Shown here: piece after piece, positions 33,660-45,948 of the stretch
Position numbering within the stretch: the stretch's first letter is position 1
Layout of the letters: every line of letters starts with the position of its first letter
Assembly: GCA_023362775.1 (NCBI GenBank)
Contig: JALMGJ010000012.1
Coordinates: 26,815,001 to 26,879,000, forward strand
Length of the DNA: 64,000 bases
Reading direction: 5' to 3'
From: Charina bottae
Lineage: Eukaryota; Chordata; Lepidosauria; Squamata; Charinaidae
Position numbers and translations under genes: made by a program
The notes under the pieces: model-generated
Told to the model about the DNA's origin: nothing
What the model saw: only the letters and a program-made list of their open reading frames with translations
Database searches by the model: none

Positions 33660-35290
33660 AACCGGATCTTAGAGATTAAGAAGAGGTGGCAAGAATGCAC
33701 AGAAGAACTATACAAGAAAGATCTTAATATCCCTAATAAATACGATGGTGTGGTCACTGACCTTGAGCCGGACATCCTAGAGAGTGAAGTCAAGTGGGCC
33801 TTAGGAAGCATTACTAACAACAAAGCTAGCGGAGAAGACAGTATCCCAGCTGAGCTATTTAAAATCCTAAAAGATGATGCTGTTAAAGTGCTGCACTCAA
33901 TATGCCAACAAATTTGGAAAACTCAACAGTGGCCACAGGATTGGAAAAGGTCAGTTTATGTTCCAATTCCAAAGAAGGGCAATGCCAAAGAATGTTCAAA
34001 CTACCGTACAATTGCGCTCATTTCACATGCTAGCAAGGTTATGCTCAAAATCCTACAAGCTAGGCTTCAGCAGTATGTGAACCGAGAACTACCAGAAGTG
34101 CAAGCTGGGTTTCGAAGAGGCAGAGGAACTAGAGATCAGATTGCCAACATTCGCTGGATCATGGAAAAAGCAAGAGAGTTCCAGAAAAACATCTACTTCT
34201 GCTTCATTGACTACGCTAAAGCATTTGATTGTGTGGATCACAACAAACTGTGGCAAAGTCTTAAAGAGATGGGAGTACCAGACCACCTTACCTGTCTCCT
34301 GAGAAACCTGTATGCGGGTCAAGAAGCAACAGTTAGAACCGGACATGGAACAACCGACTGGTTCAAAATTGGGAAAGGAGTACGACATGGCTGTATATTA
34401 TCACCCTGCTTATTTAACTTATATGCAGAGTACATCATGAGAAATGCCAGGCTGGATGAATCACAAGCCGGAGTTAAGATTGCCGGGAGAAATATCAACA
34501 ACCTCAGATATGCAGACGATACCACCCTAATGGCAGAAAGTGAAGAGGAACTAAAGAGCCTCTTGATGAGGGTGAAAGAGGAGTGCAAAAGCTGGCTTGA
34601 AACTCAACATTAAAAAAACCCAGATCATGGCATCTGGTCCCATCACTTCCTGGCAAATAGAAGGGGAAGAAATGGAAGCAGTGACAGATTTTATTTTCTT
34701 GGGCTCCAAGATCACTGCAGACGGTGACTGCAGCCATGAAATTAAAAGACGCTTGCTCCTTGGGAGGAAAGCTATAGCAAACCTAGACAGCATATTAAAA
34801 AGCAGAGACATCACCTTGCCGACAAAGGTCCGTATAGTTAAAGCTATGGTTTTTCCAGTAGTAATGTATGGCTGTGAGAGTTGGACCATAAGGAAGGCTG
34901 AGCGCCGAAGAATTGATGCTTTCGAACTGTGGTGCTGGAGAAGACTCTTGAGAGTCCCTTGGACTGCAAGGAGGTCAAACCAGTCAATCCTAAAGGAAAT
35001 CAACCCTGACTGCTCATTGGAAGGACAGATGCTGAAGCTGAAGCTCAAATACTTTGGCCGCCTAATGCGAAGAGAGGACTCACTGGAAAAGACCCTGATG
35101 CTGGGAAAGACTGAAGGCAAAAGGAGAAGGGGACGGCAGAGGATGAGATGGTTAGATAGCATCACCGATGTAATGAACATGAATTTGAGTAAACTCCGGG
35201 AGGCAGTGGAGGACAGGAAGGCCTGGCGTGCTATGGTCCATGAGGTCACGAAGAGTCGGACACGACTAAACGACTGAAGAACAACATAGC
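33660..35290 (+). mobile_element. BovB LINE, 5'-truncated, frameshifted RT
   Basis: The + strand carries the RT half of BovB ORF2 from EIKKRWQEYTEELYKKDLNI on, through CFIDYAKAFDCVDHNKLW, the catalytic YADD (near 34509-34520) and the C-terminal zinc-like WCWRRLLRVPW region to the KSRTRLND stop. The first frame stops at 34613 because GAGGAG lacks two bases relative to the sister copies (near 34580-34590); reading resumes in another frame from 34597 to 35277. VRHGC replaces the usual VRQGC. No endonuclease domain, so it is not autonomous. The 3' tail ends CGACTGAAGAACAAC. Confidence 0.93.
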
Positions 35291-35407
35291 ACCTGGTTTA
35301 GGATGCTGAAAAGACCATGGTCCAGAGGAACCTTGATCATTGGAGTCATGAGCTGAGATTCACAGCTAAGCATGCCATGTTCACTTCTCATTCCTTTCTT
35401 CTTAGGG

Positions 35408-36744
35408 CAGAGCTTTCCAAACTTTTCATGTTGGCGACACACTTTTTAGACATGCATCATTTCGTGACACACTCTTACAGCAGGGCACAAGGCAGGCACT
35501 AGGACCTGCACGGAATCACAGCCGGTTTGGAGACAGCAAGGCACAAGGCAGGCACTAGGACCTGCGCGGAATCACAGCAGGTTTGGAGGCAGCCAGGCAC
35601 AAGGCAGGCACTAGGACCTGCACGGAATCACAGCAGGTTTGGAGGCAGCAGGGCACAAGGGAGGCACTAGGACCTGCGCAGAATCACAGCCGGTTTGGAG
35701 GCAACCAGGCACAAGGCAGGCACTAGGACCTGCGCGGAATCACAGCAGGTTTGGAGGCAGCAGGGCACAAGGGAGGCACTAGGACCTGCGCGGAATCACA
35801 GCAGGTTTGGAGGCAGCCAGGCACAAGGGAGGCACTAGGACCTGCGCGGAATCACAGCCGGTTTGGAGACAGCAAGGCACAAGGCAGGCACTAGGACCTG
35901 CGCGGAATCACAGCCAGTTTGGAGACAGCAAGGCACAAGGGAGGCACTAGGACCTGCGTGGAATCACAGCCGGTTTGGAGACAGCAAGGCACAAGGGAGG
36001 CACTAGGACCTGCGCGGAATCACAGCAGGTTTGGAGGCAGCAGGGCACAAGGCAGGCATTAGGACCTGCGCGGAATCACAGCAGGTTTGGAGGCAGCCAG
36101 GCACAAGGCAGGCACTAGGACCTGCGCGGAATCACAGCCGGTTTGGAGGCAGCCAGGCACAAGGCAGGCACTAGGACCTGCGTGGAATCCTGGCAGGGCA
36201 GCTTTGGAGGCAGCAGGGCACAAGGCAGGCACTAGGACAGAGCTTTCCAAACTTTTCATGTTGGTGACACACTTTTTAGACATGCATCATTTCGCAACAC
36301 ACTCTTACAGCGGGGCACAAGGCAGGCACTAGGACCTGCACGGAATCACAGCAGGTTTGGAGGCAGCAAGGCACAAGGCAGGCACTAGGACCTGCACGGA
36401 ATCACAGCATGTTTGGAGGCAGCAAGGCACAAGGCAGACACTGGGACCTGCACGGAATCACAGCAGGTTTGGAGGCAGCAAGGCACAAGGCAGGCACTAG
36501 GACCTGCGCGGAATCCTGGCAGGGCTTGGAGGCAGCAGCAGCCGTGACACACCCAGACACTGCAGCCAACACACTAACGTGTCCTGACACACAGTTTGGA
36601 AAGGTCTGCGCTAGGACCTGCATGGAACCACAGCAGGTTTGGAGGCAGCAGGGCACAAGGCAGGGCTCGGAGGCAGCAGCAGCTGAGACACACCCAGATA
36701 CTGCAGCTGACACACTGTGTCAGACACACGTTTGGAAAGCTCTG
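35408..36744. mobile_element. hAT element family C with long 56-bp VNTR, outer copy
   Basis: CAGAGCTTTCCAAACTTTTC at 35408 and GTTTGGAAAGCTCTG ending 36744, perfect TCTTAGGG duplications. Inside are about 13 units of 56 bp (GGCACAAGGCAGGCACTAGG, GCGCGGAATCACAGCAGG) over 35480-36237, plus a nested element at 36238-36608. Confidence 0.93.
36238..36608. mobile_element. hAT element family C nested in the VNTR
   Basis: CAGAGCTTTCCAAACTTTTC to GTTTGGAAAGGTCTG with CACTAGGA / CGCTAGGA flanks that are themselves part of the 56-bp unit. It carries its own three to four units. Confidence 0.88.
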
Positions 36745-36752
36745 TCTTAGGG

Positions 36753-37653
36753 GTTAAATATGCCATTGGATCTTCTTCTTTGCACATTACACCCCCTCTT
36801 CCTGCCCTGATAATCCTGCTTCTCTGCTAATTTCTCAACAATAGCTTTCATAGATCTGCAAGTTTCACACAATTGGCTATACAGGTTCAGTCATTCTACA
36901 GTTTTACTTGTTAAAATTAGTATAAACTGGTGTGAATGGGAATACACCATGTAGCAACAAAAGTAGGCAGAAAAACGGTGAATGGGAGACACATTTGTTT
37001 TTAGTTTTTCCCCCCAAGATATTTTAATCCTAACACATCTGCTATAAAGGGAAGCAGGCAAGGGGAACAGTAAATATGGTCTTTTGGAAAATGATTAAGA
37101 GCCTCTGCTTCTGTACTTCCTTTAATATCTCAAAAATGAATCTATGCCAATATTTTGGCAATATGAAAATTTATCCAATGCTTCATTATCCTTTTAAAAG
37201 CCAATGATAAATAACTGAATTTTTTTTGGGGGGGGTAGCAGTTTAAGAATTTAGCTCTGTTAGCTGCAAACTTGGTTTTCCTTCAAAAGCTTTAATTAAC
37301 TGCTGCTCTCTATACTTCCCTAGTTTTCCCACCAGCCAGCAGGAATAGGGAGTCCCAACTGCTTAAATACCCATTCAGGGTTGACATTTTGCTGCATTAA
37401 GCATTTTACCACATCTGATGCTGCAGTTTATATAATCCCATTTCCCATTCAGATTCCTTTTATTGATTTTTGAGAGGTGCCTGTGCAATGGAAAAGTGGG
37501 ATGCCAAAAAGTTTGCCATTTCCTTCTAACAAGGGGAAAGCGTAGTAGGGCTTGTTTGATAGGTCTATGGTTGGCCAAATAACAGAACACCATCCAAACC
37601 TCATGTCCTTCAAGAACTACACAGGTGTCTTCTCTGAGTGCCTTTGTGACCTC
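36753..37653. other. Unassigned intron 1 sequence
   Basis: AT-rich; no repeat or exon recognised. Confidence 0.5.
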
Positions 37654-37751
37654 TCTGTAGCTTGAATCATGTCAACTGGATTTCTATTTTCTCAGTGGAA
37701 ACGTTTCCACTGAGAAAATAGAAATCCAGTTGACATGATTCAAGCTACAGA
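37654..37751. repeat. Perfect 98-bp palindrome made of Penelope-like terminal sequence
   Basis: Left arm 37654-37702 and right arm 37703-37751 are exact complements with no spacer, centred on GGAAACGTTTCC. The arm (TGTAGCTTGAATCATGTCAA, TGGATTTCTATTTTCT) also occurs at 56916-56957 next to Penelope-like coding sequence. Part of the right flank (CAAGCTACAGACAATTCCAC onward, about 45 bp) is repeated directly at 37914-37958. Confidence 0.93.
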
Positions 37752-38284
37752 CAATTCCACCTGGATGACTGAGAACCTTCATAGACATAAAGGCACACTG
37801 TTGTTCTAGGAGTCTCTGTGTACTTGGGGAATTCATCCAAACTAGCCCTTGAAAGCAATGAGCAAATGCTAGAGTTTTTTTTTAGGAATGGTGATTTAGC
37901 AAGTTCTAAATTCAAGCTACAGACAATTCCACCTGGATGACTGAGAACCTTCATAGACTCTGTTCCCAATAAACATCACTCAGCTCTCACTCATCAGCAT
38001 GATTCCAGATTCCCAGAAAAGGGGACAGACAAACAGTTGAGTGTCACCCTCCTTCTGACAAAGTGGGTCACACTGATGACCTCTTCAGCAGCAAAGAGAC
38101 CACTCCCATTTTAGCACCGATGACTTCAAATCAAATGGGTCATTTAGAATCTGTTCCAGTCATACCAAGCTGTCTTGGAGTCAGACCGCATCAGCATTCA
38201 CCATGAGCTGAGAGGAGGAAACAGCAATGCTAAATCTGCACATAAGGCTAACTTGTTAATTTTTTTAAATCCGTTCAATCATGT

Positions 38285-38500
38285 CCAATTCTCGGGGACT
38301 GCCTGGACAAGGCCCTGCAGTTTTCTTGGCAAGGTTGATCAGAAGTGATTTGCCATTGCCTGCTTCCTAGGGCTGAGAAAGAGTGACTGGCCCAAGGCCA
38401 CCCAGCTGGCTTTGTGCCTAAGGCGGGACTAGAACTCACGGTCTCCCGGGTTCTAGCCAGATGCCTTAACCACTACACCAAACTGGCTCTCTAAGTTATT
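38285..38500 (-). mobile_element. tRNA-type SINE, single-unit copy with TTTGCCATTG segment
   Basis: Complement order: CTGGACAAGGCCCTGCAG, GATTTGCCATTGCCTGCTTC, CTAGGGCTGAGAAAGAGTGA, CAAGGCCACCCAGCTGGC, GGTCTCCCGGGTTCTAGCC, tRNA-like head CCTTAACCACTACACCAAAC. It shows that the 102-bp unit is one normal internal segment of a longer SINE. Confidence 0.8.
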
Positions 38501-38539
38501 AAAATAGATAACAAATGCTTTGAAAGTTCCATCAAGATT

Positions 38540-39085
38540 TATTTATTTAATTAATTTTTATCCTGCTTTTATTTTTTTTATAAATAACTCAAGGCAGTGA
38601 ACATACCTAATACACCTTCCTCCTCCTATTTTCCCCACAACAACAACCCTGTGAGGTGAGTTGGGCTGAGAGTGTGTGACTGGCCCAAGGTCACCCATCC
38701 GGCTTTCATGCCTAAGGTGAGACTGGAACTCTCAGTCTCCTGGTTTGCCATTGGCTCCTTCCTAGGGCTGAGAGACAGGGACTGGCCCAAGGTCACCCAT
38801 CCGGCTTTCGTGCCTAAGGCGGGACTAGAACTCTCAGTCTCCTGGTTTGCCATTGGCTCCTTCCTAGGGCTGAGAGACAGGGACTGGCCCAAGGTCACCC
38901 AGCCGGCTTTCATGCCTAAGGCGGGACTAGAACTCTAGTCTCCTGGTTTGTCATTGGCTCCTTCCTAGGGCTGAGAGATGGACTGGCCCAAAGTCACCCA
39001 GCCGGCTTTCATGCCTAAGGCGGGACTAGAACTCCCAGACTCCTGGTTTCTAGCCCAGCACCTTAACCACTAAACCAAACTGACT
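38540..39085 (-). mobile_element. tRNA-type SINE with internal 102-bp tandem repeat
   Basis: Antisense copy: tail complement (TATTTTCCCCACAACAACAA), about four core units at 99-102 bp spacing, then the head CCTTAACCACTAAACCAAAC. Frames of 88-95 codons are unit-periodic artefacts. Confidence 0.9.
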
Positions 39086-39759
39086 CTCCAAGATTTGTGT
39101 ATATGCATGTGTGTGTGCATGCACTGTACAAGAGGGAATTAGGATAAAAAGATATTTCCACTCAGACCATTTATAGCCAAAGTACATGTTCAGCACAATC
39201 CCATCAAGGGCTGATCTTGGTAGTCCGTACCACTTAAGACTGACATTATGTAGTTTTTTGGGGAGAGAAGGATCATGGGTTAGTTGTCTCCTTACATGCA
39301 GAGGATATTTTTATATGGCGGTGCTTTCAAGCGTGCCACTGTCTGAAATGGGACTGGTTTGGCAAGAGCTCCACCATACTAGACAGCCCCAATTCTAAAT
39401 GAATGGACAGCTAGCCTCCTGCATTGGGAGTAATTAATAGTTGATGGAGAACTTTATACACTTTCATGATGAGCAATTTAGTATTGGGTGAAACCAGGAA
39501 TTGGATAAAACATAGTGGTACAAACAAAACTGAGAACTCCACACCAATTCTAGAAATTCTGAATTCTCTTCAAGTTCCCTTTAGGAAGACTGAATAACTC
39601 TCATGCCAGCCAGCCAACAGAACTTTTCATTAAATCCAGCTGTAATATGAATTAACTATTTCAATTCAAATCATGTCAAGAGGAGTAGGGGAGCCAATGA
39701 GTACCGAAGGAGGTGTCCATGGGAGATTTTCCTTCCCTGATATGGTGGATTAACATGGT
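39086..39759. other. Unassigned intron 1 sequence
   Basis: Nothing recognised apart from a short TGTGTG tract near 39108. Confidence 0.5.
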
Positions 39760-39880
39760 CTTTGTTTTTAGTTATTGTTTCTTTTACTATGTTTTTATGT
39801 TTTAAAAATATTGTACATTGCCTAGAATCACTTCGGTGATTGAGGTGGCTTATAACTGGAGGCAATAAATAAACAAACCC
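39760..39880 (+). mobile_element. L2 3' terminus
   Basis: TTGTACATTGCCTAGAATCAC... GAGGTGGCTTATAACTGG with AATAAATAAAC tail. Confidence 0.65.
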
Positions 39881-41399
39881 TCCAGAACTGCATCTGTTCA
39901 CCCTGGGTGCCACCTCCAGAGACCTTCAAAGCTTTTACCAAATTGTAATTAAAAATATTAAAGACATGACTGGTGAGAAATCCTATTAATTAGTGAAAGG
40001 AGACATTCAGCTTTTGCCTTGGTTTCACTTAATACTTTGGGGGAGCATGGTACTGTATTTGACATGCTACTCAAAAATCCATTGCAGCCCTTGGGCCAGA
40101 AAAGATTGCAGGATGCAGAAACAAAAGGTGGATCTTTACACCATTAAGAAAGATATCATCCACACCCAGAGAAGACTTGCAGAAGTGCATTTACATACAA
40201 GCATCCAATATATGTAGAAAAGAACAAGGTGGATGCTAAACAGCAGACAAGGCTCCAAGCATGTGGGAGGGAGGACATAAAAAATTAGGAAGGGAATTGA
40301 GTTCTCCGGGAAGAGGGCATGTTTGGCACCTTGAAGAGCACACAACCACTTGTTGCAAGTTCAACTTTGTCACCGATTACAAAACAGAAAAAGGGAAACC
40401 AATCTCTGGTTGAGGACGCCTGGTTTGTACCTAATGGCATTTCTGCCTGCCACCTTGCGATGTAGAACTTTCTTTTCCAACTTCCAAATGCACTGAGGAT
40501 CGCAATTCTCATAACCATGCCAGTTAGAGAATGATGGGAGTTGAAGTCAAACAAGTCTAAAAAGTGTCAGAAGTTGGGGAAGGCTGGGATAGAGATGCAA
40601 GCAAGAAATGGTGGTGGACATCTTGGTCACCACCAAACCACCACCGTTCCTTAGTTTTGCATTCCTAAAAGGTATTGGTTGGAAAATATGGGCAATATCG
40701 TGTGTGCTTCACAATCCAATCAGAAGCAAACTTATTTGGCACCAAAACAATTCAAAATTCCAGGCTAACTTCTTCTTCAAGACAGACCCATATAAATGGA
40801 TAAGAATTAAATATATACAATAAAATAGTCCTCGAAATATCATTTTCCCTGTCATCCTCATTTCCCCAGAAACATTTGTGCCCAAGTTTGAAACTCCTCC
40901 CCATATTGTGTTTTGCCTCTCCCCCCCACCCCCACCCCCGCCGAATCATGACCATAAAGAAGGAGGGAAAGGGCTACATCTATGATGTCCTGGAAGTGCC
41001 CTTGCCAACAGCCTTGACTTGACTGAATCTGAACATCCACAAGGCTATCCGAGTTTTGCGCATTCTCCAAGTGAAAATTCTAAATCAATGTCAGCTTCAA
41101 GGGGAAAAAACAGATCCTGCAACAACACCAACAGAATATTTTTAATTGGCAAGTACCTGGTTATGTTAGAGAGACTTGCGATGCCAACCAGGCAAGACGG
41201 GTAGATATAGTCCAACACTAAGAAAGCACCGAGCTGAAAAATACTGATGTAGTCTAGAAATAAATTGGTGGTTGTCTCAAAGAACTGGCTAATTTTCTCA
41301 TTCTTTTTACTGATCTAATACTTCAACATGTAACCCAATATGCATCTATTCAAAAGGAAGTCCCACTCAGTTCAGCAGGACTTTAATATATAAAGCCAA
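39881..41399. other. Unassigned intron 1 sequence
   Basis: 40525-40590 (ATGGGAGTTGAAGTCAAACA, GGGGAAGGCTGGG) looks like an eroded MITE arm. No exon recognised. Confidence 0.45.
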
Positions 41400-41580
41400 G
41401 CTCAACTCCAGTGACTTCATAGAAACACCCATGCATTTCCTTGGCATAATTATACAAGTGGATTGCCACTGCCTTCTTCTAGGATATATTTTTTTTATCT
41501 CTCAGTCTATCCTACAGCTCTAGTACTTCCTGGTTGCTTCCCATCCAAGTAAATGCCTGCTACTAACTAAGGGATGGCTT
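41400..41580 (-). mobile_element. Old 5S-related SINE, antisense
   Basis: GATTGCCACTGCCTTCTTCT followed by TCCCATCCAAGTAAATGCCT, whose complement resembles the 5S box C (TTAGTACTTGGATGGGA). Confidence 0.5.
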
Positions 41581-42007
41581 TGCCTGCCTCGTTCACATCA
41601 GCCGAAATCAGCTACGTGAAGCCACTGAGCTGGATGCAGTGGAACGTACTCCAGTGTAAATGTATATACGAGGGATGGGCAGTGTGGTGTCCTCTAGATT
41701 TTTGGACTGTGACTCTGTCTATCCCTTCCCATGATGGCTGGAGCAGATGTGCATTAAAAGTCCAAACATCTGGAGGGCACAATATAACCTACTCTGATAC
41801 AATATAACCTACTCTGATACAGACAACTAAAATTGACAAATGAACTGTTCTCAGGATGGTGATTTCTGTAGGAGGTAGAATGTCATAATCCTAGTGATGC
41901 TCCACAACCTATACTGTGAAAGCTAACACACTTAATTTCCTTCTTCTAAGAATCAATGTAGCATTTCCTGAAAGTACATATTAAAGATTCCTGGAAGGAT
42001 CTGTGAT

Positions 42008-42965
42008 GTAGAGCCAGTTTGGTCTAGTGGCTAAGGTAACCAGGCTAGAATCCAGGAGACCGGGAGTTCTAGTCCTGGCTTAGGCACGAAAGCCAGCTGG
42101 GTGACCTTGGGCCAGTCCCTGTCTCAGCCCTAGGAAGGAGCCAATGGCAAACCAGGAGACCGGGAGTTCTAGTCCTGGCTTAGGCACGAAAGCCAGCTGG
42201 GTGACCTTGGGCCAGTCCCTGTCTGTCTCAGCCCTAGGAAGGAGCCAATGGCAAACCAGGAGACTGAGAGTTCTAGTCCCGCCTTAGGCACGAAAGCCGG
42301 CTGGGTGACCTTGGGCCAGTCCCTGTCTCTCAGCCCTAGGAAGGAGCCAATGGCAAACCAGGAGAATGAGAGTTCTAGTCCCGCCTTAGGCCTGAAAGCC
42401 GGCTGGGTGACCTTGGGCCAGTCCCTGTCTCTCAGCCCTAGGAAGGAGCCAATAGCAAACCAGGAGACTGAGAGTTCTAGTCCCTCCTTAGGCCTGAAAG
42501 CCGGCTGGGTGACCTTGGGCCAGTCCCTGTCTCTCAGCCCTAGGAAGGAGCCAATGGCAAACCAGGAGACTGAGAGTTCTAGTCCCGCCTTAGGCATGAA
42601 AGCCGGCTGGGTGACCTTGGGCCAGTCCCTCTCTCTCAGCCCTAGGAAGGAGCCAATGGCAAACCAGGAGACTGAGAGTTCTAGTCCCGCCTTAGGCATG
42701 AAAGCCGGCTGGGTGACCTTGGGCCAGTCCCTCTCTCTCAGCCCTAGGAAGGAGCTAATGGCAAACCAGGAGACTGAGAGTTCTAGTCCCGCCTTAGGCC
42801 TGAAAGCCGGCTGGGTGACCTTGGGCCAGTCACTCTCTCTCAGCCCAACTCACCTCACAGGGTTGTTATTGTGGGGAAAATAGGAGGAGGAAGGAGAGTA
42901 TTACGTATGTTCCCTGCTTTGAGTTATTTATAAAAATAATAAAGGTGGGATTAAAAAAAACCTTT
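42008..42965 (+). mobile_element. tRNA-type SINE, complete, with about 8 tandem 102-bp units
   Basis: Head GAGCCAGTTTGGTCTAGTGG (42011-42030), then units of exactly 102 bp in the middle (TTCTAG at 42271, 42373, 42475), then a single tail CTCACCTCACAGGGTTGTTA, GGGGAAAATAGGAGGAGGAA and TTATAAAAATAATAAAGGTG. Both strands stay open for 176-211 codons because 102 = 34 codons; low-complexity repeats of SPRKEPMANQE result and are not a protein gene. Confidence 0.93.
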
Positions 42966-43785
42966 AAAAATCTAAAAAAAAAGATAAAAGAAGGAAGAGA
43001 ATGAACCCATATGTTCTTTAGAAATTCTTGATGGAGCTCAGGTAGGTCAATCTGTATGAGTGGGGTAGCACAAAGTTCAGCAAACCTCATCAACCACAAT
43101 TCTTTACCCTCCTCAACCATGGGGCTGAGAATAAAGGCAGAAAAAAACATGTGCTTCATGTAAGCCTTGATCACAAAGAGTGTGGCCTTCAGTCCAGCAA
43201 ATTGAATAGGCCAGGGTCAAAATCCTCCATCACGGAGACGTCATCTATCAAGGAAAACATACTATATTTCTTCCAGCAATTTTTCTTTCTTTCAACGTAA
43301 CTCTCATAATATTTGAACTCAATTTTATAATTTGCCATTCCTACCACATCATTCATCTGCAATGTATAAACTTTCACTAGTCACATTGCTAGCAAGGGTT
43401 GTGGATACCTTGAAGCAAGCAGCAGCAACATTTAGCATTCTTTGTTTATCTTAATCTCGGTACAACCAGTGAATTGGGTTCGTTCATTGCACCAAGCTAT
43501 TGGTTTTCAGTGTAGTTTATTGAACAAGGTAGAATGTTCAGAATCTCACAAAATGCTGAGCCAAAGAACTACATTATGGCTTGGCTTGCATATGAAATTT
43601 TAAAAAAAAACCATGGTTTGCAAATCACAATGCTGGGTTCATATACTGCACTTGAATCACAATCAAGCTACATTATGGGTTACTGTAATATGTGTACCCA
43701 GTAACTGAATTGCAAATTGAGACAAGATTTGAACTGTTCTCTTCCAAATACTTGGGGTACAGAACACAAAGAAACTCACCTTGAA
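42966..43785. other. Unassigned intron 1 sequence
   Basis: AT-rich without recognised repeats. Confidence 0.5.
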
Positions 43786-44300
43786 AACTATGAGGTAATT
43801 ACCAGAAGTCAGCATGGATTTGCCAGATTAAACATGTGTAATTTTTTTTAATCAGATACCTTCCTTAATAGATTGTGGGAATGCTGTGGACATACTATAT
43901 CTTTGATTTCAGCAAAGCATCTGATGAAGTACCCCATGGCATGATTGTATGCTAATTAAGAGTAGCCAGGACTGTATGACAATTAAAAGGATATACAGCT
44001 GGCTTGAATATCATACTCAAAGAACGTTCATCAATAATTCCTCATCAAACTGGAGAGCAGTATTGAATGGGGTGCCATAAGGTTCAGTTGTGGGCCCTGT
44101 CCTCCTCAACATTTCTTAGTGATAACTTGGAGGAAAATGTAGAGGGAATGCTTACCAAATAACAAAAAATTGGGTGGGATAGCTAATATCCTAGAAGACA
44201 GGAACAAAATGCAAAACAATCTTAATGAGCTGAAAGAATGAAATTTAACAGAGACAGATGAAAAGCTCTTCACTTAGGAAACCAAAATCAAACACACAGA
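43786..44300 (+). mobile_element. CR1 LINE, decayed reverse-transcriptase segment
   Basis: Across frames the + strand reads ITRSQHGFARL, VDILYL, DFSKASDEVPHGM and VLNGVP-GSVVGPVLLNI, the CR1 RT order, with many stops and frameshifts. Confidence 0.82.
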
Positions 44301-44549
44301 GGATTTCTATCTTGGTCACATTTATTGCTTTGTTTCCAAATCACATGGAATAGCGGTTTCAGCACTTATGCAAAGAAATGGGCTTTACAGAGTGGGGAAA
44401 TGGTTTGCGGAACCAACATGGTTCCTTCAAACATTGTTAATAGATATTGTACTTGGAATCTGTCTCATATGTAACCTGTAGCTGCATAATCAACATGTCA
44501 TCCCTCCCTTCCCCTCCCCTCCCAATTTAAATCCTACATCAGTCTAGTC

Positions 44550-44840
44550 CAGGGATTCTCAACCAGGGTTCTGCGAGAAGTCACCAGGGGTTCCCTGGGA
44601 GATCCCAATTTATCAAAAAAATTATTTCGAATTCAGGCAACTTCGCATTAAAGAGGTAAGTTTCATTCTTTATTTTTAGTTTAAGAACACTGTTAATGCA
44701 TATGTACAGGCCTACCCATGAAACGAATATAATAATTTTGTAACTTCTGGCCTGTATTTGAGCCTGAATGTGCAGGGGTTCCCCGAGGCTTGAAAAATAT
44801 TTCAAGGGTTCCTCCAGGGTCAAAAAGTTGGGAAAGGCTG
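44550..44840 (+). mobile_element. hAT MITE family B
   Basis: CAGGGATTCTCAACCAGGGT to GTTGGGAAAGGCTG, flanked by GTCTAGTC / GTCTAGCC. Confidence 0.9.
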
Positions 44841-45157
44841 GTCTAGCCACTCTAGGCATCTCATGAAGGGAGCTGAAGCTTACCAAAGTTTATGACTTTT
44901 CATAAAATTTGTTAGTTGGAAAAACAGCTACCAGACTCCTCCTGATTTTTTCCTTTAAAATTTATGTTTCTATGTTTATCCATGTGTTAATCAATTAAAC
45001 AGGAGTGGGTTTGCTTCGAAAGGACTCTCTCACTCTTTCACATGCTAATGAGCAAAAATGTATAGAGATTCCAATCTGAATTCAGAAAAAGTGCTTCAGC
45101 TTCTGGAAGTAAAGGTAAAAATGTTTTGCCCTATTTAGGACACTATTAGTCACTACA

Positions 45158-45525
45158 GGTAGTCCTCGCTAAATGACCACAATTGGGACCGGAATTTCAG
45201 TTGCTAAGCGAAGCAGTCATTAAGCAAATCTGATCCAATTTTATGACCTTTTTTGCAGTGGTTGTTAAGCAAATAATGCAGTTCCCCGTTGATTTTGCTT
45301 GCCAGAAGCCGGCCGGGAAGGTTGAAAATGGTGATCATGTGACCACGGGACGCTGCAACAGTCATAAATGTAAACTGGTTGCCAAGTGCCCAAACTGTGA
45401 TCACATGACTGCAGGGATGCTGTGACGGTCATAAGTATGAGGACTGGTCGTAAGTTGGTTTTTTCAGCACCGTCGTAAGTCTGAACCGTCAGTAAACAAA
45501 TGGTTGTTAAGTGAGGACTATCTGT
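45158..45525. mobile_element. MITE family E (~370 bp)
   Basis: Ends CAGGTAGTCCTCGCTAAATG and TTGTTAAGTGAGGACTATCTG are inverted repeats; inside, GTGATCATGTGACCACGG and GTGATCACATGACTGCAGGG repeat. No clean duplication, superfamily not assigned. Confidence 0.75.
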
Positions 45526-45948
45526 TTCTATGTATTACATCTAGTTCACAGGATGTAGTGCCATCATCTGGCTGCTTATCTAAAGAGACGTTGTGCCTGG
45601 CTCAACATCGTGTACTAAGTCAAAATCTATGGTTAAAAACCACAATGGCTACATCCACAAAACACCTGAAATCCAAACCCAACAAATTATATTATGGATG
45701 ATCAGGAGGGGTCAACCCAGCTGATGAATCTCAACTCAAAGCAAGGTCTGAACTGCAGCCTTAACCAAGTGACATTTACAGCTTCGCTTCTTAATTCATA
45801 TTATGTCCTTCTATAAGACTGCCACCCATTAAAGAAATGTTAGTTAATAAATTATATGATTACTCATATGAGGAAAAAGGATCCATTAAATTTAATTAAA
45901 TTAGTTGAAAGGGAACATTGGTGATAACAGCAATTAAAATATCCACAG

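Noticed and set aside
42169..42883. Long open frames of 176 and 211 codons with repeated SPRKEPMANQE-type units
   Set aside because: They exist because the SINE-derived unit is exactly 102 bp; both strands are open and flanks are SINE head and tail.
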